From: Methylobacterium persicinum
GTDB taxonomy: Bacteria > Pseudomonadota > Alphaproteobacteria > Rhizobiales > Beijerinckiaceae
DNA: 64,000 nucleotides
Reading direction: 5' to 3'
NCBI RefSeq assembly: GCF_022179525.1
Contig: NZ_BPQX01000045.1
Location: 26,068-90,067, forward strand
Numbering within the stretch: position 1 is the first letter of the stretch; each line of letters opens with the position of its first letter. The notes beneath the pieces are model-generated. The model searched no databases, was not told the DNA's origin, and saw nothing but the letters and a program-made list of their open reading frames with translations. Positions 26,506-36,479 of this stretch are shown in pieces. The translations under genes were made by a program, and so were the position numbers.

Positions 26506-27720
26506 TCAGTCCGACTGCGCGACCTGGGCGTTCCGCCGCTCCTCGGCGGTGCGGGTGTCGACGCGCACGACGGCCGAGAGTCCGGGCCGCAGGAAGCCTT
26601 CCCGGGCGACGGCCAGCGGCACCTTCACCCGCACGGGCAGCCTCTGGACGATCTTGGTGAAGTTGCCCGTGGCGTTGTCCGGCGGCAGCAGGCTGAAGAC
26701 CGAGCCGGAGGCCGGGGAGAACGATTCCACGACGCCTGCAATCGGGTGATCGGGGAAGGCATCGACGGTCACCGTCACCGTCTGGCCGGGCCGCATCCGC
26801 TCAACCTGCGTCTCCTTGAAGTTCGCGTCGATGCGCACGCTCTGGAGGGGGACCAGAGCTGCCACGCGGGTGCCCGGCGCGACGTAGGCGCCCGCTTCCA
26901 CCGCCTTGTTGCCCACCACGCCGTCGAACGGTGCGCGGATCACCGTGAAATCGAGGTCGCGCTGAGCCCGGTCGACAGCCGTGCCGAGTTCGGCGGCGAG
27001 GTTCTGCGCCTCTTTCTGCTGGGCCTGCAGGACGGCGACGTTGGCGCGGGCGGCCAGCAGGGCCGCCTCGGCGCCCTTCACCGCGGCCTCGGTCCGGTCG
27101 CGGTCGGCCTTCGTCTGATCGATGCGCGAGCGGGCGACGAAATCGGCCTGCATCTGCGTGGCGCGGCGGTAATCGGCATCGGCCCGCACCGCGTCGGCCT
27201 TGGACGCCTCGATCTGCGCCTGCGCCTGGACGACCTGGGCCTGCGCCGCCTCGGCCTGCTGCCCGATGCGCGCGATGGTGCTCGTCTGCGTCGCGAGCTT
27301 GTCCCGCGCCGCCTGAAGGGCGAGGCGATAATCGCCATCGTCGAGCTTGGCGATCACGTCACCCTTGGCGACGGACTGGCCGTTCACCACCGGTACCGCC
27401 TCCAGGTAGCCCGAGACCTTCGCGGCCAGGATCGAGATGTCGGCCTGGACGTAGGCGTCGTCCGTCGAGACGAAGAACCGTCCGACCGTCCACCATTGCC
27501 AGCCCTCGTAGGCGCCGCCACCGAGGGCCGCGGAGAGGATCCCGAGCATGAGAAGACGGCGCAGGGGGCGCTTGCGCCGGATCTCCGGTTCGGCCGAAAC
27601 GATAGCCGTTGTCGTGATGGTCGTCACGGGACGGGTTTCCGCTGGCGACGGGGTCACGCGGGTGTGGCTCTCGTCTTCGGCGACCGCTTCCGGCCGGCCG
27701 GTATCCTCGCGGAGGGACAT
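26506..27720 (-). CDS. EmrA/HlyD-family membrane fusion protein
   Basis: A 404-residue periplasmic adaptor. The N-terminal cytoplasmic tail is followed by one transmembrane helix (LLMLGILSAALGGGAYEGW). The first lipoyl half (DDAYVQADISILAAKVSGYL), a long alpha-hairpin rich in A, Q and R (about residues 150-260) and the second lipoyl/beta-barrel part (DFTVIRAPFDGVVGNKAVEAGAYV, written short: RAPFDGVVG) follow. The start is ATG 27720 with GGAGGG-like sequence upstream. It is the first gene of the efflux operon; the first TetR operator lies 16 bp upstream of the start. Confidence 0.92.
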   Translation of the reverse strand: MSLREDTGRPEAVAEDESHTRVTPSPAETRPVTTITTTAIVSAEPEIRRKRPLRRLLMLGILSAALGGGAYEGWQWWTVGRFFVSTDDAYVQADISILAAKVSGYLEAVPVVNGQSVAKGDVIAKLDDGDYRLALQAARDKLATQTSTIARIGQQAEAAQAQVVQAQAQIEASKADAVRADADYRRATQMQADFVARSRIDQTKADRDRTEAAVKGAEAALLAARANVAVLQAQQKEAQNLAAELGTAVDRAQRDLDFTVIRAPFDGVVGNKAVEAGAYVAPGTRVAALVPLQSVRIDANFKETQVERMRPGQTVTVTVDAFPDHPIAGVVESFSPASGSVFSLLPPDNATGNFTKIVQRLPVRVKVPLAVAREGFLRPGLSAVVRVDTRTAEERRNAQVAQSD

Positions 27721-27735
27721 CCACTTCACTCCGTT

Positions 27736-27756
27736 TTGACCGAACCGTTCGGTCAA
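27736..27756. promoter_or_regulatory. TetR operator 1 (emrA side)
   Basis: A perfect 21-bp palindrome with half-sites TTGACCGAAC and GTTCGGTCAA around a central C. It lies 16 bp upstream of the EmrA-like start and is identical to the copy at 27804-27824. Binding by the divergent TetR protein is inferred from symmetry and position. Confidence 0.85.
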
Positions 27757-27802
27757 TGACCGGGACGGCCGTTGACGGCGTCCTCGAGTTCCCACAGTGT
27801 AG

Positions 27803-27825
27803 GTTGACCGAACCGTTCGGTCAAC
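27803..27825. promoter_or_regulatory. TetR operator 2 (tetR side)
   Basis: The second copy of the 21-bp palindrome (27804-27824), extended here to 23 bp by flanking G and C. It lies 17 bp upstream of the tetR GTG start, so it probably mediates autorepression. The two palindrome centres are 68 bp apart. Confidence 0.85.
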
Positions 27826-27841
27826 GGGTGGGAGGATCAGG

Positions 27842-28471
27842 GTGGCGGGCGCGGCAAGCCAGGAGCGCGACGGCGCCGAGACGGAGAAACGGCGGCAGAT
27901 TCTTGAGGGTGCCCGTCAGGTCTTCACCGCGGCTGGCTTCGATGGGGCGAGCATGGGCGAGATCGCCCGGGCTGCCGGCGTGTCGAAGGGGACGCTCTAC
28001 GTCTATTTCGACAGCAAGGATGCCTTGTTCGAGGCGCTGACGATCGCGAAGAAACGGCAATTGGCCGAAGCGCTGATCGCCCTCGACCCTACGTCACCGG
28101 ATGTGCGGGGCGTCCTCACCAAGCTCGGCCACATCTATCTCAAGGAGATGAGCCGGGGCGAGCACGTGAGCCTCGTGCGCATGGTGATCGGCGCCTGCGA
28201 GAAGTTTCCCCATCTCGGCCGCGCCTTCTACGAGGCGGGCCCTGCACTGGGGGTGGAGCGGTTGTCGGCTTACCTCGGGGAGCAGGTCGAAGCCGGGCGG
28301 CTCGTCTGTGACGACACCGACCTCGCGGCGAAGCATTTCCTGCATCTCTGCCAAGCAGGGTTGCTTACGCGACTGTTGCTGAATGCCGGGGGCGTGACGG
28401 ACGAAGCGGACCTGCGCCACCGGGTCGATGAGGCGGTGCGGGTCTTCATGGCCGGGTACGGGCCGCGATAG
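27842..28471 (+). CDS. TetR-family transcriptional repressor of the divergent efflux operon
   Basis: A 209-residue regulator starting at GTG 27842 with GGAGG upstream. The N-terminal helix-turn-helix is clear (KRRQILEGARQVFTAAGF, then MGEIARAAGVSKGTLYVYF). The C-terminal ligand domain resembles TetR_C members with FLHLCQAG and LLNAGG. It is divergent from the EmrAB-like genes, and each start has an identical palindrome. A strong hairpin follows its stop. Confidence 0.92.
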   Translation: MAGAASQERDGAETEKRRQILEGARQVFTAAGFDGASMGEIARAAGVSKGTLYVYFDSKDALFEALTIAKKRQLAEALIALDPTSPDVRGVLTKLGHIYLKEMSRGEHVSLVRMVIGACEKFPHLGRAFYEAGPALGVERLSAYLGEQVEAGRLVCDDTDLAAKHFLHLCQAGLLTRLLLNAGGVTDEADLRHRVDEAVRVFMAGYGPR

Positions 28472-28484
28472 GTCCGCCAGAGCG

Positions 28485-28513
28485 GCTACGCCCTCCGCGG
28501 GGGAGGGCGTAGC
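28485..28513. terminator. Bidirectional terminator between tetR and trxA
   Basis: GCTACGCCCTCC (28485-28496) pairs perfectly with GGAGGGCGTAGC (28502-28513) around loop GCGGG. The 12-bp stem lies 13 bp after the tetR stop and 12 bp from the trxA stop, so it can serve both convergent genes. Confidence 0.8.
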
Positions 28514-28525
28514 GGAAGAAGCTTC

Positions 28526-28855
28526 TCAGGCCGAGGCGGTCTGGGCGCCGATCCAGCGGGCGAGGTCGCCCTTCGGCGCCGCGCCGACCTTCTGATCGAC
28601 GCGCTCGCCGTTCTTGAACAGGAGCAGCGTCGGGATCGAGCGGATGCCGTACTGCGAGGCGATGCCCGGGTTCTCGTCCACGTTCACCTTTGCGATCTTC
28701 ACCTTGCCCTGGAGATCGGTGGCGATCTCCTCGAGCGCCGGGCCGATCTGCCGGCAGGGGCCGCACCATTCGGCCCAGAAATCCACGACAACCGGCTCGG
28801 CGGACTTGAGGACGTCCTGCTCGAAGCTCGCGTCGGTAACTTTCACCGTCGCCAT
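28526..28855 (-). CDS. trxA: Thioredoxin
   Basis: A 109-residue thioredoxin with the active site WCGPC ([14 protein letters not shown]), the cis-proline segment [11 protein letters not shown] and the usual length. The start is ATG 28855 with AAAGGTG upstream. It reduces disulphides in cytoplasmic proteins. It follows addA on the same strand (208-bp gap), as is common in alphaproteobacteria. Confidence 0.97.
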   Translation of the reverse strand: MATVKVTDASFEQDVLKSAEPVVVDFWAEWCGPCRQIGPALEEIATDLQGKVKIAKVNVDENPGIASQYGIRSIPTLLLFKNGERVDQKVGAAPKGDLARWIGAQTASA

Positions 28856-29063
28856 CGCATCACCTTTCGGAAGTCGCCGCCGGGAAGGAACGCCGGGCGG
28901 CCGCGGACGGGCTCCGGCCCGCTCGGTCACGCGAGAATTGGAGACGGGCACCCCAACGGTCAAGGAGAGTCGCACGCGATGCATGACGGCACGGTCGTCG
29001 TGGCATGGACAAGCGTCGGTCTCCGCCCGCCGCGCGGGTCTCGTCTGACCCATCCCCACACCG

Positions 29064-32000
29064 CTACCGGTCGATGCCGACCTTGCCGAGGGCAGCCTCG
29101 ACCGCCGCCTCGTCGAGGATCCGGATGACCGGGCTCGAGGTCCAGACGAGCATCGGAACGATCCGTTTGTCCGGATAGATCCGAGCCAGCAGGCGCGCAT
29201 ACAGGGCGATCTGGCTGGACTCGGCCTCCGGCAAGGGTGCTCCGTCGTCAGGCGGGCGCCCGGTCTTGAAGTCCGCGAGGGTGACGGTTCCTTCCGCGAC
29301 GGCGAGGCGATCCACGCGGCCCGTCACGGGGCGCTCCGTGCCGCCGACGCTCACCCGGCCGGAGAGGTTTACCTCGGCCAGGGCCCCCTCGGCGAAGAGC
29401 GGTGCCAGGGCCGGATGGTCCAGCAGGCGCATCACCGCGCCGAGGATGCCGCGGAGGGCCGGTTCCCCGAGGCCCGGAGCACGCGACACCAGATAGGCGA
29501 GGCCAGCCTTTTGGCGGGATGACCGCTCCAGGCGCGGAAGATGCTGCAACAGGGCATGAACAAGCAGCCCACGGCGGCGTGCCGTGGGGTCGGCGAGGCG
29601 GGGCGGGGGCAGCCGAGTGCCATCGGCGGCATCGAGCATCCCTGACGGGTGCAGGGGCGCGACCGCCGCGACCTCGGGCGCGACGGGCGAGCGGAGCCAT
29701 GTCGGCGCGTCGGGCGGTCCTTCAGCCGGGGGCCGGGCGGGCGCCTCACGGCCGGAGACGAGGCCGTCGCGCCAGAGAACCGCGGGACCGTAGGGCATCT
29801 CGACGCTCTCGCCTTCGCCCAGGGCGGTCTCCAGGCCCAGGCGGATCATCCGGCACCATGCGGCCTCGGTCTCCCGGATCTTGCCCCGGAAGGGCGCGAC
29901 GACGAGCCGGTCGGCGGCCCGGGTCATGGCGACGTAGAGCAGGCGGTTGTGCTCCTGCCGGGACCGTGCCCCAAGTGCGGCGCGGACTTGCCCCGTCGCC
30001 GCGCAATCCTGCGTCGTGCTGGTCCAGACGGGCGGGAGAGTCGCCTTCCGCCCGATCATCGGCAGCAGGGGTGGATCCTTGCCGCCAGGGGCCTCGCAGC
30101 CATCGAGGATCACGACGACCGGCGCCTCCAGGCCCTTCGACCCGTGGACGGTCATGACGCGGATCTCATCGCGGCCGGATTCGAGGTCGCGCTTCACCGT
30201 GTGCCCGGCCTCGGTCCCGAGATACCGGGCAAGGAAGCCCCCGAGGGACGGCGCATCCTCGCCACCCTCGGCATGCGCCGCGGCGGCGAGGAAGACGTCG
30301 ATGGCATCGCCCGCTTCCCCGCCGAGCCGCGACACGAGCTTGGCGCGTCCCTCCATCGGCCCGAGCAAGCGGGCGTAGAACCCGAACGGCCCAAGGGCCC
30401 CGGCCAGCTCGATCCACGTAGCCAGAGCGTCCAACGCCCGTACGGCGGTCGCGTCACCGGCCTCGGCATGCCGGGCGAGGGCATCCTGAAGGGTCTCCTC
30501 GTCGGGCCGTCCCGCGGCGAGGCGAACGAGATCGTCGTCGGTGAGACCGACGAGGGGGGTCTTCAGGGCCGTCGCCAGGGTGAGGTCGTCGGCCGGCAGC
30601 AAACCAGCGCGGCCCACGGAGACGAGGTCGGCCACGGCGATATGGGCGGAGACCTCAAGCCGATCCTGCCCGGCCACCGGGACGCCGAGGCCCTTCAGGG
30701 AGCGGATCACCTCCTCGAAGGCCGGCCCGCGCTTGCGCACCAGGATCAGGATGTCGCCGGGTCGCCAGACCCTTCCGGTGGCGTCACCCTCGTGGATCCA
30801 GGTCTTCACCGCCGCCGCCACCCGGCGGGCGACGCGCAGAGCCGGCGCGCCGGGATCCGGCAGGTCGACCGGCGCGGTCCAGGCGCTGACCTCGTCGGCC
30901 GGTTCCGGCTCGGCAATGTCCCAGACTTCCACGGCTCCGGCAGCCCGCGGACGGGCGCTCGCATGGACCGTCCGGCGCACCTCGTCCTCAGAAAGGCCGT
31001 CGTTATGCGCCTCGATGGCGAAGACGGAATCGACGGCCCTGAGCACCATCGTGGTCGAGCGGAAGGACAGGGTCAGCGGCACGTCCGCGAAGGCGATGCC
31101 GGCCGCCCGCGATTCGGTGATCCAGGTGGATCGCGTCACCGCGAACTCTCGGGGGTCGGCCCCCTGGAACCCGTAGATCGATTGCTTCGGGTCGCCCACG
31201 GCGAAGCGCGTCCGGTGCGCATCCCGGGCGCCCGCCCCCGCGGCGAACTCCTGGGTGAGCGTGCGCAGGATCGCCCATTGCTCGGGGTTGGTGTCCTGTG
31301 CCTCGTCCACGAGCACATGGTCGATGCCCCGGTCGAGCTTGTACAGGACCCATCCGGCGCCGACCCGCGAGAGCAGGTCGAGGGCGCGGCGGATCAGGTC
31401 GTCGAAATCCAGGGCCCCGAGGCGGGCCTTCTGCGCTTCGACCCTCCGGTGGATCTCGGCTGCCAGGGTGAAGAGGGCTTCGGTCCGGGCATGGGCGCGG
31501 GCGGCGCGAAGGCGGTCAAACAGCGGGACGAGGCGGTTACGTTCCGCGATCAGGGCGAGCTTCACCGGCTCGGGGATGGACTTTGTTCCAAGGCTCTTGT
31601 CGGCCTTCGGCTCGTCCTTCTGGGTGAAGAACACCGCCTTGTAGACGTCGAGCGCATCGCTCCGGTCCGCTCGTCCGCGGGATGCCTCCCGCGCCAGGGA
31701 CGCTTCCGCCAGAGCCTCCGAGAGGGTGACGTCGTTGGCTTTGCCGGTCTGCAGGGCGGCGGCGAGGGCCGCGAGATCTTCGGGGCCTTCGTCCAGGATC
31801 GCGGCCTCGATCCGCTCGATAGTCTCCCCGGCGGCGAGGCCCAATTCGCCGCGCAGCCGGTCGAAGGCACCGTCGAAGCCGTTGCCGTGGGCCAGGAGTG
31901 CGTGGGCCCGAACCGCCGCGCGCACCGCGTCGTGGAGGGCGTCCCCCGTTGCCTCGGCGGTGACGCGGGCCAGGGCGACGCCCGCGGGCGTCCCGGCGGC

Positions 32001-32552
32001 CAGGGTGGCGTCGGCCAGGACGTTGGCGGTCTCCACCGCGAACATCTCCCGCGCCTGGGTCTCGTCTAGGACCACGAAACGCGCCGGCACATTGGCTTCG
32101 AACGGGAACATGTGGAGCAGCCGCTCGCACAGGGCGTGCAGGGTCTCGATCTTGAGGCCCCCCGGCGTCTCCACAGCGCGGGCGAAGAGGCGGCGGGCCA
32201 TGCGCAGGCGGTCGCGGTTCGGCCGCTCTCCGGTGAGTTCGGTCAGCTCCGCGGCGAGGGCATCGTCGTCCAGGGTCACCCACCGGCCGAGCCGCTGGAA
32301 CACCCGGATCGCCATGTTCGCGGCGGCGGCCTTGGTGAAGGTGAGGCACAGGATCCGCCCGGGGGGCGAGCCGTCGAGGAGGAGCCGCACGACCCTGTCG
32401 GTGAGCACCTTGGTCTTGCCCGCCCCCGCATTGGCCGACACCCAGGCCGAGGCGCGGGGGTCGGCGGCGCGCCGCTGGTTCTCCCGGGTGAGGGGATCGA
32501 CGACGATGGTGCGGGAAGTATCGGGCAGGGGCAGTCCCGGCGTGGAATCCAA
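29064..32552 (-). CDS. addA: Double-strand break repair helicase-nuclease AddA
   Basis: About 1162 residues; UvrD-type helicase plus C-terminal RecB-like nuclease of the AddAB complex, which processes broken DNA ends for recombination. Walker A is in [14 protein letters not shown], motif II in [12 protein letters not shown] and motif V in [14 protein letters not shown]; the nuclease motif is LADFKTGRP near the C-terminus. The start is uncertain: TTG 32552 ([11 protein letters not shown]) is used, and upstream in-frame codons reach 32660. addB, normally just upstream of addA, is not present; a divergent minC-like gene sits there instead. Confidence 0.93.
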   Translation of the reverse strand: MDSTPGLPLPDTSRTIVVDPLTRENQRRAADPRASAWVSANAGAGKTKVLTDRVVRLLLDGSPPGRILCLTFTKAAAANMAIRVFQRLGRWVTLDDDALAAELTELTGERPNRDRLRMARRLFARAVETPGGLKIETLHALCERLLHMFPFEANVPARFVVLDETQAREMFAVETANVLADATLAAGTPAGVALARVTAEATGDALHDAVRAAVRAHALLAHGNGFDGAFDRLRGELGLAAGETIERIEAAILDEGPEDLAALAAALQTGKANDVTLSEALAEASLAREASRGRADRSDALDVYKAVFFTQKDEPKADKSLGTKSIPEPVKLALIAERNRLVPLFDRLRAARAHARTEALFTLAAEIHRRVEAQKARLGALDFDDLIRRALDLLSRVGAGWVLYKLDRGIDHVLVDEAQDTNPEQWAILRTLTQEFAAGAGARDAHRTRFAVGDPKQSIYGFQGADPREFAVTRSTWITESRAAGIAFADVPLTLSFRSTTMVLRAVDSVFAIEAHNDGLSEDEVRRTVHASARPRAAGAVEVWDIAEPEPADEVSAWTAPVDLPDPGAPALRVARRVAAAVKTWIHEGDATGRVWRPGDILILVRKRGPAFEEVIRSLKGLGVPVAGQDRLEVSAHIAVADLVSVGRAGLLPADDLTLATALKTPLVGLTDDDLVRLAAGRPDEETLQDALARHAEAGDATAVRALDALATWIELAGALGPFGFYARLLGPMEGRAKLVSRLGGEAGDAIDVFLAAAAHAEGGEDAPSLGGFLARYLGTEAGHTVKRDLESGRDEIRVMTVHGSKGLEAPVVVILDGCEAPGGKDPPLLPMIGRKATLPPVWTSTTQDCAATGQVRAALGARSRQEHNRLLYVAMTRAADRLVVAPFRGKIRETEAAWCRMIRLGLETALGEGESVEMPYGPAVLWRDGLVSGREAPARPPAEGPPDAPTWLRSPVAPEVAAVAPLHPSGMLDAADGTRLPPPRLADPTARRRGLLVHALLQHLPRLERSSRQKAGLAYLVSRAPGLGEPALRGILGAVMRLLDHPALAPLFAEGALAEVNLSGRVSVGGTERPVTGRVDRLAVAEGTVTLADFKTGRPPDDGAPLPEAESSQIALYARLLARIYPDKRIVPMLVWTSSPVIRILDEAAVEAALGKVGIDR

Positions 32553-32710
32553 GATCGTCTGTCCGTTCGGTCCTCGGAGCTTTACTTGTACACGAGGCGA
32601 TGCGTCCGCGCGTGGCCTCTGTGCCGCATCGGGATTGCAGCGGCGCCCGCGCCGCCGCAAGGATGCGCGGCTTGCGTTCCGACGCCAAACGATCTCGATC
32701 CGCCGGTGAC

Positions 32711-33421
32711 ATGACGAATCCCGCCGAGGCCCGCCCGCCGATCCGCTTCCGCGGCCGCTCCTTCATGGCGACCGTGCTGGCCCCCGTGCCTCCGGTCAGC
32801 GACTGGTTCGCCGACCTCGATGCCCTGTGCCGGCGGGCGCCCGCCTTCTTCGCCGGCCGCCCGACCATCCTCGATCTCACCGGCCTTTCCCTGACCAGGG
32901 AAGACCTCGACGGCCTCCTCGCCGAGTTGACCGCCCGGAATATCCCCGTGCACGGAATCGAAGGTGCGCCGCCCGGCATGCTCGGCCCCGGCCTGCCGCC
33001 GTCGCTCTTCTGTGGTCGGCCCGCCGGGGAGGTGGCCATGCCCGACGCCCCGGCCCCAGAGGCGTCCGCCCGGACCGTGCCGTCACGCTCGCTGATCCTC
33101 GACAGCCCTGTGCGCTCGGGCCAGACGATCCTGCATCTCGAAGGCGACGTCACCGTGCTCGGCGCCGTGGCCTCGGGGTCGGAAGTGATCGCGGGGGGCT
33201 CGATCCACGTCTATGGCCCCCTCCGCGGCAGGGCGGTGGCGGGGGCGTCCGGCAATCCCGCGGCGAGGATCTGGTGCCGCCGCTTCGAGCCCGAACTTGT
33301 GGCCATCGACGGCTTGTACAAGGCCGCCGACGACCTCGATCCCGCCTTTCGCGGCCAGCCGGTGGAAGTGCGGCTCGTGGACGATTCCCTGCGGCTGACG
33401 TCATTCGACCAGGGACGCTGA
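32711..33421 (+). CDS. Second MinC-like septum-site-determining protein
   Basis: A 236-residue protein with the complete MinC layout. The N-terminal domain (about 10-105) has IRFRGRSFMATVLAP, and the C-terminal beta-helix domain (about 135-235) has VRSGQTILHLEGDVTVLG, AGGSIHVYGPLRGRAVAGA and RIWCRRFEPELVAIDG. It is clearly homologous to the minC at 36480, which has the same motifs, but it is not next to minD or minE. It starts at ATG 32711, divergent from addA. A true second inhibitor of FtsZ, or one with another partner, is possible. Confidence 0.88.
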   Translation: MTNPAEARPPIRFRGRSFMATVLAPVPPVSDWFADLDALCRRAPAFFAGRPTILDLTGLSLTREDLDGLLAELTARNIPVHGIEGAPPGMLGPGLPPSLFCGRPAGEVAMPDAPAPEASARTVPSRSLILDSPVRSGQTILHLEGDVTVLGAVASGSEVIAGGSIHVYGPLRGRAVAGASGNPAARIWCRRFEPELVAIDGLYKAADDLDPAFRGQPVEVRLVDDSLRLTSFDQGR

Positions 33422-33471
33422 GATTGGTTGTCCGCGCCGCCGTATGAGGACGGCAGGGCGACGCTGCGGGT

Positions 33472-35211
33472 TCAGTGGCCTCGCAGGACCAGGATCGCCA
33501 GCAGCACCACCACCGTCACCCCGAGCACCAGGCACAAGCCCCGCCAGAACAGGATCGGATCCCGCTCCATCAAGGGCACGCCCCTCGTCTCGGCCAAGGC
33601 CGGATTCGGGTGCCGCAGGTCGTGAACGAACTCCGACAGGACCTCGTAGCGTCGCTGCGGATCCGGATGGGTCGCCCGGCGCAGCGCCCCGTCGACCCAG
33701 GCCGGCAGGAGCGGCCGGGCATGGCGAGCCGAGACGTAGCGCAAACGCCGCTGGCGTCGGGCCGTGCGGGCGCGGGCCGCGTCGCCGCCATAGGGGAGGC
33801 GGCCGGTGAGCATCTGGTAAGCCAGGACGCCGAGGGCGAAGATATCTGAAACGGGAGATGGCGGGTCGCCGAGGAAACATTCCGGCGCCGTGTATTGGAT
33901 AGCCCCCTGGGGGAGGGCGTCGTCCGTTCGCCCGCCTTCCTCGACGAGACCGGCCACGCGGGTGGCGCCGAAATCGATGATCTGGACGGTCCCCGCGGTA
34001 TCGATCAGCACATTCTCCGGCCGGAGATCGCCGTGGATCATCTCTCGGCGGTGGAAGGCCTGGAGGCCCCGGGCGATCTGCTCGACGAGGCGGCGCACGG
34101 TCTCCAGATCGGGCTCCCGATGGTCGGCCATCCACTGCGCGAGGGTCCGGCCCTCGACGTAGCGCATCACCGTGTAGAGGTGACTCCGCGGGGTGATCCG
34201 CCCGTGTGCCTTCAGCACATGCGGGCTGTCGAGGCGGCGGGCGATCCATTCCTCCATCGTGAAATGGCGCAGGTAATCCCGGTCGCCCCGCAGCTCGATG
34301 CCCGGCACCTTGAGCGCGACCCGCTCGCCGCTCCCGGGATCGACGGCAAGGTAGACATGGCCCCGCGATCCGGCATGGAGCCGCCGCAGGATGTCGTAGC
34401 CGTCGAACCGAGTCGGCGGTTCGAGGAGCGGCGCGGGGGGCAGGTCGCCGACCTCGCCCACGATCTCGTCGGGTTCGCCCTCGGGGAGGCTCTCGATTCT
34501 GACGATCAGTGCTGTGAGATTGTCGCCACTGCCCGTTTCGTAGGCAGCATCCACAATCCGCCGGGCCGCCGACTGGAGATCGACACCCGCACTTGAAATG
34601 GCCTCTGCGATGTCCCGGGGGCGCAAGTGCTCGTGCACGCCGTCGGAGGTGAGGACGAAGACGTCGCCCACCTGGACCGGAACGGAGACGCAGTTGAACT
34701 CGACCTGCGGGCTCACCCCCAGGGCCCGGCCGAGATAGTTCTCGTGGTTCGAGACGACGACCCGGTGATCTTCCGTGATCTGTTCGAGGGAGCGACCGGC
34801 GAGCCGGCTGATCCGCGTGTCGCCGGCGTGGAAGACGTGGGCGGTGCGGGAGCGCAGCACCAGGGCGCTCAACGTCGTCACGCAGCCCCGGTCTGAATCG
34901 CCCGGCTCGGCCGCCCGGCGGGTCTGCGCGTAGAGCCAGGAATTGGTGGCGGCGAGGACGCGCTTGGCGGCGCTGCGCACGGTCCAGCTATCCGGCGTGG
35001 CATAGTAGTCGGACAGGAAGCTCTTGACGGCGGTTTCGCTCGCCATCGCGCCGAGCGCGCTGCTGCTGATGCCGTCCGCGACGACCGCGGCGATGCCCTT
35101 CAGGCGGAGGGCAGGCCCTTCCGGGACGAGGACCCCGTGAAAATCCTGGTTCGCGTCCTTCCGGCCGCGCTCGCTATGCTGGCCGATGGAGACCGTTAGT
35201 GTCCGCGTCAT
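33472..35211 (-). CDS. Bifunctional PP2C-type phosphatase / Ser-Thr protein kinase, membrane-anchored
   Basis: A 579-residue fusion. Residues 1-240 are a PP2C-like phosphatase (ADGISSSALG at 46-55, TSDGVHEH around D190, GSGDN at 227-231). Residues about 270-520 are a protein kinase (AVDPGSGERVALKV with Lys301, HGDLRPENVLI at 393-403, DFG at 413-415). A C-terminal helix (about 555-576) should anchor it in the membrane. In other proteobacteria this fusion often sits beside nitrate or nitrite assimilation genes (recalled). Here it follows a formate/nitrite channel by 58 bp on the same strand, which fits. Confidence 0.92.
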   Translation of the reverse strand: MTRTLTVSIGQHSERGRKDANQDFHGVLVPEGPALRLKGIAAVVADGISSSALGAMASETAVKSFLSDYYATPDSWTVRSAAKRVLAATNSWLYAQTRRAAEPGDSDRGCVTTLSALVLRSRTAHVFHAGDTRISRLAGRSLEQITEDHRVVVSNHENYLGRALGVSPQVEFNCVSVPVQVGDVFVLTSDGVHEHLRPRDIAEAISSAGVDLQSAARRIVDAAYETGSGDNLTALIVRIESLPEGEPDEIVGEVGDLPPAPLLEPPTRFDGYDILRRLHAGSRGHVYLAVDPGSGERVALKVPGIELRGDRDYLRHFTMEEWIARRLDSPHVLKAHGRITPRSHLYTVMRYVEGRTLAQWMADHREPDLETVRRLVEQIARGLQAFHRREMIHGDLRPENVLIDTAGTVQIIDFGATRVAGLVEEGGRTDDALPQGAIQYTAPECFLGDPPSPVSDIFALGVLAYQMLTGRLPYGGDAARARTARRQRRLRYVSARHARPLLPAWVDGALRRATHPDPQRRYEVLSEFVHDLRHPNPALAETRGVPLMERDPILFWRGLCLVLGVTVVVLLAILVLRGH

Positions 35212-35269
35212 CGGCCGGCCGTGTTGCGGCGCCCCGGAGCCGGTCCGGGACGCCGTGATCGTGAACGCC

Positions 35270-36115
35270 TCAGGCGGCGAGGCGGCGGACACCCTCGGCC
35301 GAAGCCGGCATCGCACGCCGCGGCGCGGTGCGGACATGGGTCGAGTAGAGGGTCAGGCCGGTGAAGGCGAGGCCGCCGACGAGATTGCCGAGCACGGTCG
35401 GGATCTCGTTCCAGATAAAGTAGTCCATGATCGAGAACTTGGCGCCGAGCATCAGCCCCGACGGGAACAGGAACATGTTCACCACCGAATGCTCGAATGT
35501 CATGAAGAAGAAGAGCATGATCGGCATCCACATGGCGATCACCTTGCCGCTCACATGGGTCGAGATCATCGCGCCGACGACGCCGGTCGAGACCATCCAG
35601 TTGCAAAGCATCCCGCGCAGGAAGAGCGTCATCCAGCCGCCGAATCCGTGCGCGGCGTAGCCCAGGGTGCGCTTCTCACCGATGTTGGCGATGAACTCGG
35701 CGGTCTTATCGGGCGGGCTGGTGAAGCCGTAGGTGAAGACGCAGGCCATCATGAAGGCCACCGTGAGCGCGCCGAGGAAGTTTCCGACGAAGACGAGGCC
35801 CCAGTTGCGCAGCACGCCCCCGAGGGTCACGCCGGGGCGCTTGTCGAGGAGCGCCAGGGGGGCAAGCACGAACACGCCGGTGAGCAGGTCGAACCCCAGC
35901 AGGTAGAGCATGCAGAAGCCCACCGGGAACAGGGCCGCGCCGACGATCGGCTGACCGGTCTGTTGCGTGATGGTGACGGCGAAGACGGCGGCCAGGGCCA
36001 GGATCGCGCCGGCCATATAGGCGCGGATGATCGTGTCGCGGGTGGACATAAACACTTTCGCTTCGCCGGCATCGACCATTTTTACGGCGAATTCCGAGGG
36101 GGCCAGATAAGCCAT
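35270..36115 (-). CDS. Formate/nitrite transporter (FNT) family channel
   Basis: A 281-residue pentameric channel protein with six transmembrane helices. FRGMLCNWMVSTGV-like sequence (LRGMLCNWMVSTGV) matches the second FNT signature, and the central histidine lies in FEHSVVNMFLFP. The start is ATG 36115 with AAAGGAG upstream. FNT members conduct formate or nitrite, and the sequence does not decide which. The downstream kinase/phosphatase suggests a nitrogen link, while the Fae and FdhF-type genes elsewhere suggest a formate link. Confidence 0.92.
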   Translation of the reverse strand: MAYLAPSEFAVKMVDAGEAKVFMSTRDTIIRAYMAGAILALAAVFAVTITQQTGQPIVGAALFPVGFCMLYLLGFDLLTGVFVLAPLALLDKRPGVTLGGVLRNWGLVFVGNFLGALTVAFMMACVFTYGFTSPPDKTAEFIANIGEKRTLGYAAHGFGGWMTLFLRGMLCNWMVSTGVVGAMISTHVSGKVIAMWMPIMLFFFMTFEHSVVNMFLFPSGLMLGAKFSIMDYFIWNEIPTVLGNLVGGLAFTGLTLYSTHVRTAPRRAMPASAEGVRRLAA

Positions 36116-36479
36116 CGTGTCTCCTTTGTGTTCTGTGCGATCGACAGCGCTGCGAACATCCATCGACGCTGACGGATACCCGAGCGGCAGCCCGACCGGC
36201 CGCCCCCTGCCGTGTTTGCCAGGCGCCGATCCCCCCGAAGGCAAAACCCGAGCCTCTTTGTCGGCACAGAATGCCGCAGGAACTTCCTGTCGCTCCCTTG
36301 CCACATGCGAACACGCAAAACCCGCGGAACGAATTGGCTCTTGGCGGCACCTCACTCGGAGGCGGGTCAGGGGTGCGATCCAAGGATCCGGGCAAAATTT
36401 GCCGGGGGGATCACAAACTTAACCCTTCGGTAACCATACCCGCCGTCAATGGTCCGGTAAGGACTGTTAACGGACGGCC
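36116..36479. promoter_or_regulatory. Divergent intergenic region between the FNT channel and minC
   Basis: This 364-bp gap has no supported gene. It should hold promoters for both directions. A 13-bp palindrome, GGCAAA-A-TTTGCC, lies at 36391-36403 and could be an operator. A near-perfect CtrA-type box follows at 36419. No sigma-54 promoter was found before the channel gene. Confidence 0.5.
36419..36433 (+). promoter_or_regulatory. Near-consensus CtrA box upstream of minC
   Basis: TTAA-N7-GTAA, one base short of the CtrA consensus TTAA-N7-TTAA, 47 bp upstream of minC. Cell-cycle control of minCDE by CtrA would make sense but is inference. Confidence 0.35.

Noticed and set aside
29649-32069. 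806-residue plus-strand frame opposite addA
   Set aside because: Antisense shadow of addA with no supporting signals.
36116-36300. Sigma-54 promoter before the formate/nitrite channel
   Set aside because: A TGGC and a later GC are present, but the spacing of 8 bp between GG and GC is wrong for a sigma-54 site.
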